From assembly GCA_002719615.1 (NCBI GenBank), contig PBHZ01000014.1, forward strand, positions 8,986-26,155: a stretch of DNA of 17,170 bases, read 5' to 3'. Source of the DNA: Methanobacteriota archaeon. Lineage in GTDB: Archaea > Thermoplasmatota > Poseidoniia > Poseidoniales > Thalassarchaeaceae. Made by a program: the position numbers and the translations under genes. Positions 7,398-14,564 of this stretch are shown in pieces (within the stretch, counting starts at the first letter, position 1; each line of letters starts with the position of its first letter). The notes beneath the pieces are model-generated. The model saw nothing but the letters and a program-made list of their open reading frames with translations, was not told the origin of the DNA and did not search any database.

Positions 7398-7834
7398 TGC
7401 CAGACTACAAAAATTATTTTATCGATATACTAAAGCGCACAGAAAAAATGTCTACTTGTGAGTCAACACAGGTGAGCTGTGTAATTGTAAGAGATGGAAG
7501 AATAATATCAACCGGCTGGAATGGTGTTCCTGCAGGACAAAAACACTGTAATGAAATTTATGCCTGGGGATCTTTACCTACAAACAATAAAGATCATCAA
7601 AAGTGGTCGCCACTTAATGAATTACATGCAGAGACAAATGCAATAGGTTATGCAGCACAAAATGGTGTATCAACAAAAGATGCAACACTGTATACATCAG
7701 TTTCACCGTGTATAGATTGCGCAAAATTAATTGTAGCCTCTGGGATAAAAGAAGTATGGTATATTAATGAATATCGAATTACAGACGGAATAAAATTTTT
7801 AAAAAATAATAAAATGAAATGTGAACAATTATGA
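7397..7834 (+). CDS. dCMP deaminase
   Basis: 145 residues of the zinc-dependent cytidine/deoxycytidylate deaminase fold. Zinc and proton-shuttle motifs are complete: His77-Ala-Glu79 (NELHAETNAI) and Pro104-Cys105-x2-Cys108 (SVSPCIDCAK). GWNGVPAGQ (40-48) is the conserved substrate loop of dCMP deaminases, and the spacing before HAE is the phage-type insertion. It converts dCMP to dUMP, feeding ThyX upstream. If the neighbouring fusion acts on dCMP, the two would compete for the same substrate. Translation is coupled at both ends (TAATG with the kinase fusion, ATGA with the next gene). Confidence 0.93.
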   Translation: MPDYKNYFIDILKRTEKMSTCESTQVSCVIVRDGRIISTGWNGVPAGQKHCNEIYAWGSLPTNNKDHQKWSPLNELHAETNAIGYAAQNGVSTKDATLYTSVSPCIDCAKLIVASGIKEVWYINEYRITDGIKFLKNNKMKCEQL

Positions 7835-8226
7835 AAACTATAAATAAAAATCTATATAAAATACAAGACAGTGACAGAAAAAATGCTCAAGATAAGAATT
7901 GGAATAATACAAAAAATACTTACATAGGCAATCTTTCTGAAATAGCTGCATGCAATTATTTAAATATAAAGTGGCCAGCATCAGACGGCCCAACAGATAT
8001 AACTGATGATTATGGGACAAGGTATCAAGTAAAGTCAACTCAAGAAGGCTTCAAGAAAAAAAGATATTGGCTTGAACAAAAAGCAGCTAAACAATTTGAT
8101 AGATACATATTTGTTGTAATTGATGAAGAGGAAAGATTTGCAAAAATAGAAATGGATACAATAAAACAAATACCACATTTAAATTCACATTCTCATAAAC
8201 AGCTTGAAGCTATTGTTAGAAAATAG
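7831..8226 (+). CDS. Small PD-(D/E)XK-like putative nuclease
   Basis: 131 residues. I do not recognise a named family, but a nuclease-like core is visible: a helix with Glu37 (GNLSEIAACNYLN), then DGPTDITDDYGTRYQVKST, giving Asp56 and Gln66-Val-Lys68. This spacing and strand pattern matches the restriction-endonuclease-like fold, in the less common form where the catalytic Glu of ExK is Gln. An aromatic/basic segment follows (KKKRYWLEQKAAKQFDRYIFVVID), also usual for that fold. It overlaps dCMP deaminase by four bases (ATGA). It could be a host-DNA-degrading, junction-resolving or modification-linked nuclease; the sequence does not say which. Confidence 0.5.
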   Translation: MKTINKNLYKIQDSDRKNAQDKNWNNTKNTYIGNLSEIAACNYLNIKWPASDGPTDITDDYGTRYQVKSTQEGFKKKRYWLEQKAAKQFDRYIFVVIDEEERFAKIEMDTIKQIPHLNSHSHKQLEAIVRK

Positions 8227-8239
8227 GAGATAAAAAATT

Positions 8240-8629
8240 ATGAAAGTAATAAAAGAATCCAGTGGTTCAACACATAAGTTGAATCTTAATAAACATCCAG
8301 TTGATATACTTGAATCAGAGTATCCACATATGACAGAAGAGTTTAAGCGATTACAAAGAATACAGTATGAGACATTTTGTAGAAAGCAATTAGATTATGG
8401 CCCTGGTAATATTTCTGTAGGAACTGATTTAAAAACAAAAGCAGATGTTAAATTGTCTCTTACAGGTTTATGGTTTCGTATGAATGACAAGATACAAAGG
8501 CTGAAGACGCTATTGATGAGTGAAAGGCCAGCTTTTGTTAAAGATGAGCCAATTGAAGATGCTTACATGGATGTTTCTAATTATGGAATTATGGCAACTA
8601 TAGTTAAGAATGGAAAATGGGGAAAATGA
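8240..8629 (+). CDS. DUF1599 / nucleotide modification associated domain 1 (Nmad1)-like protein
   Basis: 129 residues with the pattern of the DUF1599/Nmad1 family: a helix ending in KQLDYGPGN (49-57), a central Arg/Lys helix LWFRMNDKIQRLKTLL, and a closing acidic helix EDAYMDVSNYGIMATIV. The two acidic/aromatic motifs recall MazG-like all-alpha pyrophosphatases. The family was named for its association with predicted DNA-base-modification loci in phages. The biochemical role is not established to my knowledge. A GGAG site nine bases upstream of the ATG supports the start. Position directly after the dCMP-handling genes fits a nucleotide role. The family call is from recalled motif pattern, not alignment. 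Confidence 0.6.
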   Translation: MKVIKESSGSTHKLNLNKHPVDILESEYPHMTEEFKRLQRIQYETFCRKQLDYGPGNISVGTDLKTKADVKLSLTGLWFRMNDKIQRLKTLLMSERPAFVKDEPIEDAYMDVSNYGIMATIVKNGKWGK

Positions 8630-8958
8630 GAAGTCTGTCTATAATATTGCTATTGTTGACAATATTCGGATGTGCAAATTCACCAAGTGGCGCAATTGAA
8701 TACAATACAACAGTATATTATATAGATGGAAAATTTCACGAAGAGATACCTGAAGAATATATTTTTAAAACTTGGGGATATAGAATTACAGACGCATTAG
8801 GGACAGAACACACATATAAAAATAAAGTAGAGATTCCTCATCAAAGAACAGAAACAAAATTTTGTACAATCCACAAGGGTTGGGAAAATATAAAAGCGAT
8901 GTGGGCACCAAACGATAACGGATATTGGTACTACGTTTCAAGAAATAAAAGATTTTAA
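8617..8958 (+). CDS. Predicted small lipoprotein
   Basis: 113 residues. The N terminus is a lipoprotein signal: basic MGKMR, hydrophobic SLSIILLLLTIFG, then the lipobox cysteine at residue 19 (TIFGC). The mature part is about 95 residues, polar and rich in aromatic residues (Tyr, Trp), with no recognised domain. The protein would be exported and lipid-anchored in the host envelope. Phage lipoproteins of this size include superinfection-exclusion factors and spanin outer subunits, but no lysis gene is adjacent and it is longer than typical Rz1. The ATG at 8626 forms an ATGA overlap with the preceding stop and is an equally good start, giving 110 residues. Confidence 0.65.
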   Translation: MGKMRSLSIILLLLTIFGCANSPSGAIEYNTTVYYIDGKFHEEIPEEYIFKTWGYRITDALGTEHTYKNKVEIPHQRTETKFCTIHKGWENIKAMWAPNDNGYWYYVSRNKRF

Positions 8959-8969
8959 AAGGAGATAAA

Positions 8970-9191
8970 ATGGGAAGACCAAGAAAATACAAAAGACCAG
9001 TCATAGAATGTGAGTGCGAAACATGTGGAAAACAAATAGACAGACCGTATATTTACACAAAAATGCCTTCAGCAACATCTTTTACATACACAAAGGGTGG
9101 AGAAAAAACTGCAAGAAGTCAGATAGACGGCGCAGAAATAACTTTTCATTGTAATACAGAGTGCTATAAAGAATATCTATATTCTAAATAA
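8970..9191 (+). CDS. Small zinc-knuckle protein with AT-hook-like N terminus
   Basis: 73 residues preceded by a strong AAAGGAG site. The first ten residues, MGRPRKYKRP, match the GRP core plus flanking basic residues of an AT-hook, which binds the minor groove of AT-rich DNA. A CECETC segment (Cys14, 16, 19) and HCNTEC (His60, Cys61, Cys65) could form one zinc site. Such proteins in phages can be transcription regulators or host-takeover factors, but no family is recognised. It is the last gene of this unit; a promoter element starts right after its stop. Confidence 0.6.
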   Translation: MGRPRKYKRPVIECECETCGKQIDRPYIYTKMPSATSFTYTKGGEKTARSQIDGAEITFHCNTECYKEYLYSK

Positions 9192-9196
9192 AGTCC

Positions 9197-9225
9197 TTTT
9201 ATTTTATAGAAAAAAGTGTTAGATT
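9197..9225 (+). promoter_or_regulatory. Promoter element copy 3 (before Cas4/AddB-like nuclease)
   Basis: TTTTAT (9197-9202), a 17-base spacer and an extended -10, TG-T-TAGATT (-10 hexamer 9220-9225). The palindrome TTAGA-T-TCTAA spans 9219-9229. The CC before the -35 and the AAAACAGG after the -10 are shared with copy 1, and 9209-9229 matches copy 2 over 21 bases. The predicted start near 9232 leaves about 20 bases before the next ATG. Confidence 0.65.
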
Positions 9226-9251
9226 CTAATATAAAAAACAGGCTATAAATT

Positions 9252-10115
9252 ATGAATAAAATAAGTTGGTCTCAAGTACAAACTTATGTCCAGTGCCCTT
9301 ACAAGTGGAAGTTAAATTATATAGATAAAAATAGAAAGTTTACAGATTCTATTTATACAGTTTACGGTAAAGCAGTGCATGAAGTTATACAGCACTATCT
9401 TACAGTCATGTATGATAAGTCGATAAAAGAAGCAGATGAAATAGATATGCCAAATATGCTTGTTGATAAAGTAAAATATTTCTATTCAGAAGGTGTTAAA
9501 AATGCAGACGGCGAACATTTTTCTAAGCAATCAGAATTAACTGAATTCTGTGTGCAAGGCGCAAAAGCACTTGACTGGTTTAAACGACACAGAGGTGAAT
9601 ACTTTACAAAAAAGAACTGGGAACTATTAGGTATTGAGGTACCGATAGAAGACAAATATAAAAGTGTTGGCGTATTAGGTTATATTGACGTCTTAATGAG
9701 AAATACAAAGACAGGTAAAATCAAAATTATTGACCTAAAGACCTCTACAATGGGCTGGAAAAAAGAAAAAACAGATCCAATGAAGCGAGGTCAATTATTG
9801 TTTTACAAAAAGTTTATTGCAGACAAATACGATGTAGATATTTCAATGGTTGATGTTGAGTTTATTATTATAAAAAGAATTGTATGGGACAAAGGTGACT
9901 GGCCTGTTAAGTGGATTCAAAGATTTGAGCCGCCTTCTGCAAACGTATCTATTAATAGAGTTTTTAAGCAAGTCGACCTATTTATAAATGAAGGTTTTAA
10001 TAAAGACGGAAGTTACAATACAGAAGCTACATATGAAAAACTTGGTGTTAATACAAAATGTAAATGGTGTGAGTTTGCTAAATCACCAGAAATATGTGAT
10101 AAGGGAAAGAAATGA
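9252..10115 (+). CDS. PD-(D/E)XK exonuclease with iron-sulfur cysteines (Cas4/AddB-like)
   Basis: 287 residues with the RecB/Cas4-type nuclease core: WSQVQTYVQCPYKWKL at the N terminus (Cys15), His43 in GKAVHEVI, Asp146 in GYIDVLM, Asp161-Leu-Lys163 in KIIDLKTS, and the QLLFY helix (181-185). Cys270, Cys273 and Cys282 (CKWCEFAKSPEIC) plus Cys15 make the four-cysteine set that holds a 4Fe-4S cluster in Cas4 and AddB. It should process DNA ends in recombination-dependent replication or host-DNA degradation. No cas1, cas2 or CRISPR repeat is present, so an adaptation role is unsupported. It has its own promoter element and overlaps the next gene by four bases (ATGA). Confidence 0.85.
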   Translation: MNKISWSQVQTYVQCPYKWKLNYIDKNRKFTDSIYTVYGKAVHEVIQHYLTVMYDKSIKEADEIDMPNMLVDKVKYFYSEGVKNADGEHFSKQSELTEFCVQGAKALDWFKRHRGEYFTKKNWELLGIEVPIEDKYKSVGVLGYIDVLMRNTKTGKIKIIDLKTSTMGWKKEKTDPMKRGQLLFYKKFIADKYDVDISMVDVEFIIIKRIVWDKGDWPVKWIQRFEPPSANVSINRVFKQVDLFINEGFNKDGSYNTEATYEKLGVNTKCKWCEFAKSPEICDKGKK

Positions 10116-10537
10116 TAAATACTGTTAGAATTCCAGGCGATTTTCTTTTGACTGACTATAAAGACGTTGTTTGGGATGTAATTGAAAATACTGTTGTAAA
10201 GTCTAGAGAATTTATTTTATGTTTTTACAGTAAAGAGTCTAATAATTTAGGTGAGATTGCAAATTATGTAAATGCACATTCTGATAAGCTAAAGATAAAA
10301 ACAACAATAAAGTTATGGGATTTATGTAAGTCTGAAAGAGTATTTCTTGATGTATCATTAGACAAAGATACAGACTATAGATTTCACATAACGTCAGAAG
10401 ATGTAGAGGGAATAATACAATCAATGAATTTTATTGAACATTATTCTGGATTTATAAATTCAAACTGGAAAGAACCGAAGCAAAAGCAACATCAAAAAAG
10501 AAACGATTCTGACAGTTTCAATTATAATAAAAAATAG
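10112..10537 (+). CDS. Hypothetical protein with polar C-terminal tail
   Basis: 141 residues, no family recognised. Residues 1-100 look like a mixed alpha/beta domain (MINTVRIPGDFLL, REFILCFYS, SERVFLDVSL). The last 25 or so residues are a disordered-looking Lys/Gln/Asn/Asp tail (KQKQHQKRNDSDS), as seen in single-strand-binding or partner-docking tails. The ATGA overlap with the nuclease gene suggests co-translation and perhaps a joint role in DNA end processing; that is inference from position only. Confidence 0.6.
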   Translation: MINTVRIPGDFLLTDYKDVVWDVIENTVVKSREFILCFYSKESNNLGEIANYVNAHSDKLKIKTTIKLWDLCKSERVFLDVSLDKDTDYRFHITSEDVEGIIQSMNFIEHYSGFINSNWKEPKQKQHQKRNDSDSFNYNKK

Positions 10538-10555
10538 AACTTTTCTATTATTAAG

Positions 10556-10564
10556 TGATATATA
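10556..10564 (+). promoter_or_regulatory. Possible extended -10 promoter before the 10595 gene
   Basis: TG-A-TATATA in a 57-base AT-rich gap, with a predicted start near 10572 and an AAGGA ribosome site at 10581-10585 before the ATG at 10595. No convincing -35 box. A 7-bp AT-rich inverted repeat (10533-10549, AATAGAA/TTCTATT) lies just upstream, overlapping the previous stop codon. Evidence is weak because the whole gap is A/T. Confidence 0.3.
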
Positions 10565-10594
10565 TTATTAAATATATATTAAGGATGTTATATC

Positions 10595-10804
10595 ATGTCA
10601 CAAACACAAGATTATTGGAAATTGACATCTATTAAAGTACTTTCTGAATTGTATAAGAATTTTAGAAATACTAGTAAGATTGATAATATGACGTTACAAA
10701 AACTCGTTAACAGATCAATGTACTTATTTTTAAATGATGATGAATTTAAAAGTACTATAACAGGTGTAAAAGAACTAAAAGAAAATTATAAAAAAGGTTA
10801 TTAA
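10595..10804 (+). CDS. Small hypothetical protein
   Basis: 69 residues, mostly predicted helical and charged (TSIKVLSELYKNF, MTLQKLVNRSMYLFLNDDEFK, GVKELKENYKKGY). No signal peptide or membrane segment and no known motif. AAGGA lies 9 bases upstream of the ATG. Its stop codon directly abuts the ATG of the first glycosyltransferase, so the two are likely co-translated. It could be a regulatory or accessory subunit; nothing in the sequence decides this. Confidence 0.6.
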   Translation: MSQTQDYWKLTSIKVLSELYKNFRNTSKIDNMTLQKLVNRSMYLFLNDDEFKSTITGVKELKENYKKGY

Positions 10805-12283
10805 ATGTTAGAAATTGGAGATATTCGTAATGGATACGAAGTAATCCCAAGAGACAAACGAAAAACGGTTTTATTACTAAGTGATGATTTAAGGATGACC
10901 TCAGGTGTTGGTAATATGTCTCGTGAGTTTGTAGTGGGAACAGTACACAGGTTTAATTGGATACAAATTGGCGGTGCAATAAATCATCCGGATGCAGATA
11001 AAGCAATTGATATGGATGAAGATTTTCAAAAGAGAACAGGAGTTCCAGGTGCTTTTTGTAAGATTCATCCTGTTAATGGATACGGCGATCAAAATATTGT
11101 AAGACAATGTATAAATTATTATAAGCCAAACGCAATTATGATCTATACAGACCCAAGATTCTGGGGATGGTTGTTTCAAATGGAGCAAGAGATAAGACAA
11201 CATATACCAATTATGTATTATAATATTTGGGATGATTTACCTTATCCAATGTGGAATCAGAAATATTATGATTCTGTTGACGCTTTGTTTAACATATCAA
11301 AGCAAACATGCAATATTGTAAGAAACGTTAGGTCATCTTATGAAGACTGGCAAGTTACTTATATTCCTCACGGAATAAATGAGGAAGATTATTATCCAAT
11401 TGGTGAAGACTATGATAAGAAAAAAGAATATTCTGAATTTAAAAAAGCTGCTTTACAAAATAAAGAAAAAGATTTTGTAATATTCTATAATGCAAGAAAT
11501 ATTAGAAGAAAATTACCTGCTGATATTGTTTATTCATACAGGGCATTTTGTGATTCTATACCAAAAGAAGACGCAGACAAATGTTTATTAATGATGCATA
11601 CAGCACCTATTGATGAAAATGGAACTGACTTACCAGAAGTTGTAAGAAACTTGTGTCCTGATTATGATGTCGCATTCTCAAGCGGAAAGTTAGAAAGAGA
11701 GCAAATGAACTGGCTGTATAATATAGCAGATGTAAGCATACTAATAAGTTCAAATGAAGGTTTTGGTTTAATGGGAACAGAATCATTGATAACAGGAACA
11801 CCCTTAATTGTAAATGTTTCAGGCGGTATGCAAGACTATTGTGGTTTTAAGAAAGAAGACGGCACATATTTGACACACGAAGATTATACAACAGAGTGGG
11901 GATCAAATCACGATGGACGTTATAAAGATCATGGTGAATGGGCATTTCCAGTATTTCCGTCATCTAGGTCAATACAGGGATCAATACAAACTCCTTATAT
12001 TTCTGATGACAGACCCGCGATAGAAGATGTAGCAATACAAATCAGATCTGCTTGGAAACAAAGAGACAGCTTAAAAGACTTAGGCGCAAAAGGAAGAGAA
12101 TTTGTTCTTAATCCAGAGTTCGGATTTACAGCTTCTGAAATGAACAGAAGATTTGTACAAGATATGGAGAATACTTGGAAAAATTTTAAGCCACGTTCTA
12201 GAATGACAATTGATAATGCAACAAAATGGGATTATAAAATACCTAAATTTAACGGATTAACATTAAGTAAGGAGATTGCATGA
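10805..12283 (+). CDS. GT-B glycosyltransferase, GT4-like
   Basis: 492 residues in two Rossmann-like halves. The first has the glycine-rich acceptor-side loop (LRMTSGVGNMSREFV, 29-43). The second has the nucleotide-sugar site: HGIN (189-192), NARNIRRK (229-236) and the GT4 Glu-x7-Glu motif Glu318-GFGLMGTE-326, followed by GTPLIVNVSGG. It should move a sugar from a nucleotide donor to an unknown acceptor. There is no signal peptide or membrane helix, so it is cytoplasmic. It overlaps the next glycosyltransferase by four bases (ATGA). Possible acceptors are modified DNA bases, virion proteins or envelope glycan precursors. The extra length over the roughly 380 usual for GT4 lies in a loop-rich C-terminal region (about 341-410). 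Confidence 0.83.
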   Translation: MLEIGDIRNGYEVIPRDKRKTVLLLSDDLRMTSGVGNMSREFVVGTVHRFNWIQIGGAINHPDADKAIDMDEDFQKRTGVPGAFCKIHPVNGYGDQNIVRQCINYYKPNAIMIYTDPRFWGWLFQMEQEIRQHIPIMYYNIWDDLPYPMWNQKYYDSVDALFNISKQTCNIVRNVRSSYEDWQVTYIPHGINEEDYYPIGEDYDKKKEYSEFKKAALQNKEKDFVIFYNARNIRRKLPADIVYSYRAFCDSIPKEDADKCLLMMHTAPIDENGTDLPEVVRNLCPDYDVAFSSGKLEREQMNWLYNIADVSILISSNEGFGLMGTESLITGTPLIVNVSGGMQDYCGFKKEDGTYLTHEDYTTEWGSNHDGRYKDHGEWAFPVFPSSRSIQGSIQTPYISDDRPAIEDVAIQIRSAWKQRDSLKDLGAKGREFVLNPEFGFTASEMNRRFVQDMENTWKNFKPRSRMTIDNATKWDYKIPKFNGLTLSKEIA

Positions 12284-13569
12284 AACGGCCAGTAGTATTA
12301 GTCACGGCACCAGTCGCAACAAGGTCAGGTTATGGAGCACGTTCAAGAGATGTTGTAAGTGCACTTTTAAAATTAGACAAATATGATGTAAAAATATTTA
12401 CTGTACCTTGGGGGAGCACGCCACAAAATGCTTTAGTTATTGATAACCCAAGAGACAAAGCAATTTTTGATTGTATTATAAAAGATCAAAAAGATATGCC
12501 ACAAAATCCGGATGTTCATATTCATATTGTAGTTCCAAATGAATTTACGCCAGTAGGAAAATACAATATAGGAATTACAGCTGGACTAGAGGCATCAGCA
12601 ATACCACAAAGCTGGATCGAAGGTTGTAATAGGATGGACTTGGTTCTTGCAAGCTCAAAGTTCAGTGTAGATGTAATGAAGCAAACAATATTTTCTGATA
12701 AAGAAAGTGGTAATGAATTAAAAATTGTAAAGCCTGTTGATGTATTATTTGAAGGTGCAGATACTGATATATTTTTTAAGAAGCAGTCAGGATCAGAATA
12801 TTCAAAAGATTTACATGATGTAATGTCACAAATAAAAGAAAATTGGAATTTTCTCTTTGTTGGACATTGGCTGCAAGGTAATGAGCCTCACGATAGAAAA
12901 GATGTCTCATCACTTATAAGGACATTTTTTGCAACTTTTAAAGGAAAGAAAAATACAGGACTAATATTAAAAACATCAGGTGCATCAACATCAGTAATGG
13001 ATAGAGAAGAAATATTGGCAAAAATAAGAGATATAAAGCTGTCCACAGGAGTACCAGAAGATAAATTACCAAATGTGTATTTACTGCATGCAGATCTATA
13101 TGATGATGAGGTCAATGATCTTTATAACCATCCAAAAGTAAAAGCACACATTTCTTTTACACACGGCGAAGGTTACGGAAGACCTTTGCTTGAAGCTTCT
13201 TTAAGTGGTAAGCCAGTAATTGCTCCAAATTGGAGTGGACATGTAGACTTTATAAAGAGCCCTAACTCTATTTTACTTCCTGGAAAAATGACAAAGATAG
13301 ATAAACAGTCTCTACCAGAAGGCATATACTTAGACGGTCAACAATGGTTTACAGTAAATTATCAAGCTGCTGCACAAGTTATGCTAGAAGTTAGAAAAAA
13401 TTATAAAAAGCATAAATTAAATGCAATGAAACAGTCAATGTATAGTAGGGGACATTATAGCTTTAATAAGATGGTAACAAGGCTAGGAAAAATATTAGAT
13501 GATAATCTACCTAAATTTACAGAAACTGTTATACCAAAAATTAATCTACCTAAATTGGAGAAAGTATGA
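12280..13569 (+). CDS. GT-B glycosyltransferase, GT4-like (second copy)
   Basis: 429 residues. The N-terminal strand and loop VVLVTAPVATRSGYGARSRDV (5-25) parallel the glycine-rich acceptor loop of the preceding enzyme. In the C-terminal half FLFVGHW (191-197) starts the donor domain, and Glu297-GYGRPLLE-305 gives the Glu-x7-Glu donor motif, followed by GKPVIAPNWSGHVDFI. It is a different protein from its upstream neighbour, not a recent duplicate: the motifs correspond but the bulk differs. Start ATG overlaps the previous stop (ATGA). It is cytoplasmic by sequence. The pair likely adds successive sugars to one product; donor and acceptor are unknown. Confidence 0.83.
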   Translation: MKRPVVLVTAPVATRSGYGARSRDVVSALLKLDKYDVKIFTVPWGSTPQNALVIDNPRDKAIFDCIIKDQKDMPQNPDVHIHIVVPNEFTPVGKYNIGITAGLEASAIPQSWIEGCNRMDLVLASSKFSVDVMKQTIFSDKESGNELKIVKPVDVLFEGADTDIFFKKQSGSEYSKDLHDVMSQIKENWNFLFVGHWLQGNEPHDRKDVSSLIRTFFATFKGKKNTGLILKTSGASTSVMDREEILAKIRDIKLSTGVPEDKLPNVYLLHADLYDDEVNDLYNHPKVKAHISFTHGEGYGRPLLEASLSGKPVIAPNWSGHVDFIKSPNSILLPGKMTKIDKQSLPEGIYLDGQQWFTVNYQAAAQVMLEVRKNYKKHKLNAMKQSMYSRGHYSFNKMVTRLGKILDDNLPKFTETVIPKINLPKLEKV

Positions 13570-13682
13570 TACTCACGATAATACCTTCATTTATGCAAAA
13601 CTTTGAAATGGTTTACATGTGTTTATTTTGCCTATTTATGATAGAATTGACAGAGTGGATAGACAATAAATGGAAAAAGTAA
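13566..13682 (+). CDS. 38-residue single-span membrane peptide
   Basis: A short ORF filling the interval between the second glycosyltransferase and the 13670 gene. It begins with an ATGA overlap and has GGAG five bases upstream. It ends 13 bases inside the next gene. The peptide runs MILTIIPSFMQNFEMVY, then MCLFCLFMIELTEWI, then DNKWKK: a hydrophobic stretch long enough for one membrane span with a basic cytoplasmic-type end. Coupled overlaps on both sides are the support for it being real. Function unknown; small phage membrane peptides can modulate host envelope proteins. Confidence 0.5.
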   Translation: MILTIIPSFMQNFEMVYMCLFCLFMIELTEWIDNKWKK

Positions 13683-14113
13683 TACAGTGCCCGATATGCG
13701 GTGATATAGATCATTGTTTTGAAGACAATCAAGGTGATTATAGCAGCTTTATGTGTTTTAAATGTGGTTATATGAGTGATACAAGGTTTAACAAAGAACA
13801 CGACAAAGAAGCAAATCAAAATACAGCTGTATTAATAAATCAAATAAAAAAGTGGGATAATGACAGAGAGATTTATTGGTATCCGTCAGTTGTAAATATG
13901 GGAAAGCTTGGAATGATTTTTCCAAATGGTGATCAGAATGATTGGAAATGGAATTTTGCAAAAGTAAAGCCAGTAAAAGAACACACAGAAGCAACAAAAG
14001 GTTATGACAATTTCTTAGATATTGATAATGCAGATGAATATGAAAAAGACGATTTTATCTCAGCGATAAAAGATATGGGAATAACAAAAGATCTTAACAA
14101 TGCAAAGAATTAG
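13670..14113 (+). CDS. Zinc-ribbon hypothetical protein
   Basis: 147 residues. The N terminus is a clear zinc ribbon: Cys7-PI-Cys10 (QCPICGD) and Cys29-FK-Cys32 (MCFKCGYMS), 18 residues between pairs. The remainder is aromatic and acidic (DREIYWYPSV, NDWKWNFAKVKPV, then an acidic region and a short amphipathic end), with no catalytic motif seen. The layout is like small phage DNA- or RNA-polymerase-binding proteins, but I cannot name a family. It overlaps the small membrane peptide upstream and the next gene by 14 bases. Being inside a sugar block may reflect phage gene order only. Confidence 0.65.
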   Translation: MEKVIQCPICGDIDHCFEDNQGDYSSFMCFKCGYMSDTRFNKEHDKEANQNTAVLINQIKKWDNDREIYWYPSVVNMGKLGMIFPNGDQNDWKWNFAKVKPVKEHTEATKGYDNFLDIDNADEYEKDDFISAIKDMGITKDLNNAKN

Positions 14114-14564
14114 TTGGGGAAAAGTAGAGACAGGACAAATAGTAACTTTTCGTTACAAAGGCAAGAAAGAAGGTGCTGTCAGCAGAAAACGTGAATGTAT
14201 AATATTAAATACAAATCATAGATATAAAAGAAAGTCAGATGGAAAATTTGTTAGACTAGTTCATGCAATACAGCTATCAGCAGTACCAAAAGTACCAAAC
14301 GGTCAATTATCTGCTGTACAAAAGAATAAATTTTTTGAGTCAGTTGCAGAAGCAAGAAATCAGTCTGGACGCGGTGTTTACAAGATAGTGAGAAGTTTGT
14401 TGACAAGAACACAAAAGCCAATATATAGAACATTTGCATGGTATATCTTAAATAGGAATGGTGTTTTTATAACAAAGGTTTTGGACTTAACAAATGAAAA
14501 TAAAGAACAACTTTACCAAATCACAAAAGATGCAGGAATTAATATAGACGAATCGGATTTTTAA
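14100..14564 (+). CDS. Basic hypothetical protein
   Basis: 154 residues, strongly basic in the first two thirds (GQIVTFRYKGKKEGAVSRKRECIIL, NHRYKRKSDGKFVRLVHAIQL). The start looks like a small beta-barrel (GQIVTFRYKGK), possibly nucleic-acid binding; the rest is predicted mixed, ending in an acidic helix. No family recognised. It overlaps both neighbours (14 bases with the zinc-ribbon gene, one base TAATG with the GT2 gene), so it is part of one continuous translational unit. Confidence 0.6.
   Translation: MQRISWGKVETGQIVTFRYKGKKEGAVSRKRECIILNTNHRYKRKSDGKFVRLVHAIQLSAVPKVPNGQLSAVQKNKFFESVAEARNQSGRGVYKIVRSLLTRTQKPIYRTFAWYILNRNGVFITKVLDLTNENKEQLYQITKDAGINIDESDF

Noticed and set aside
9252..10115. 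Cas4-like nuclease as evidence for a CRISPR system
   Set aside because: No cas1, cas2, effector or repeat array is present; four-cysteine PD-(D/E)XK nucleases are common in phage recombination.
10533..10549. Hairpin AATAGAA/TTCTATT as an intrinsic terminator
   Set aside because: Seven-pair stem with one G-C pair and no following T-run; it overlaps the stop codon and is likely chance in AT-rich DNA.
12280..13569. Recent tandem duplication of the two GT-B genes
   Set aside because: They share fold motifs but differ in length and in nearly all other residues, so they are separate family members.
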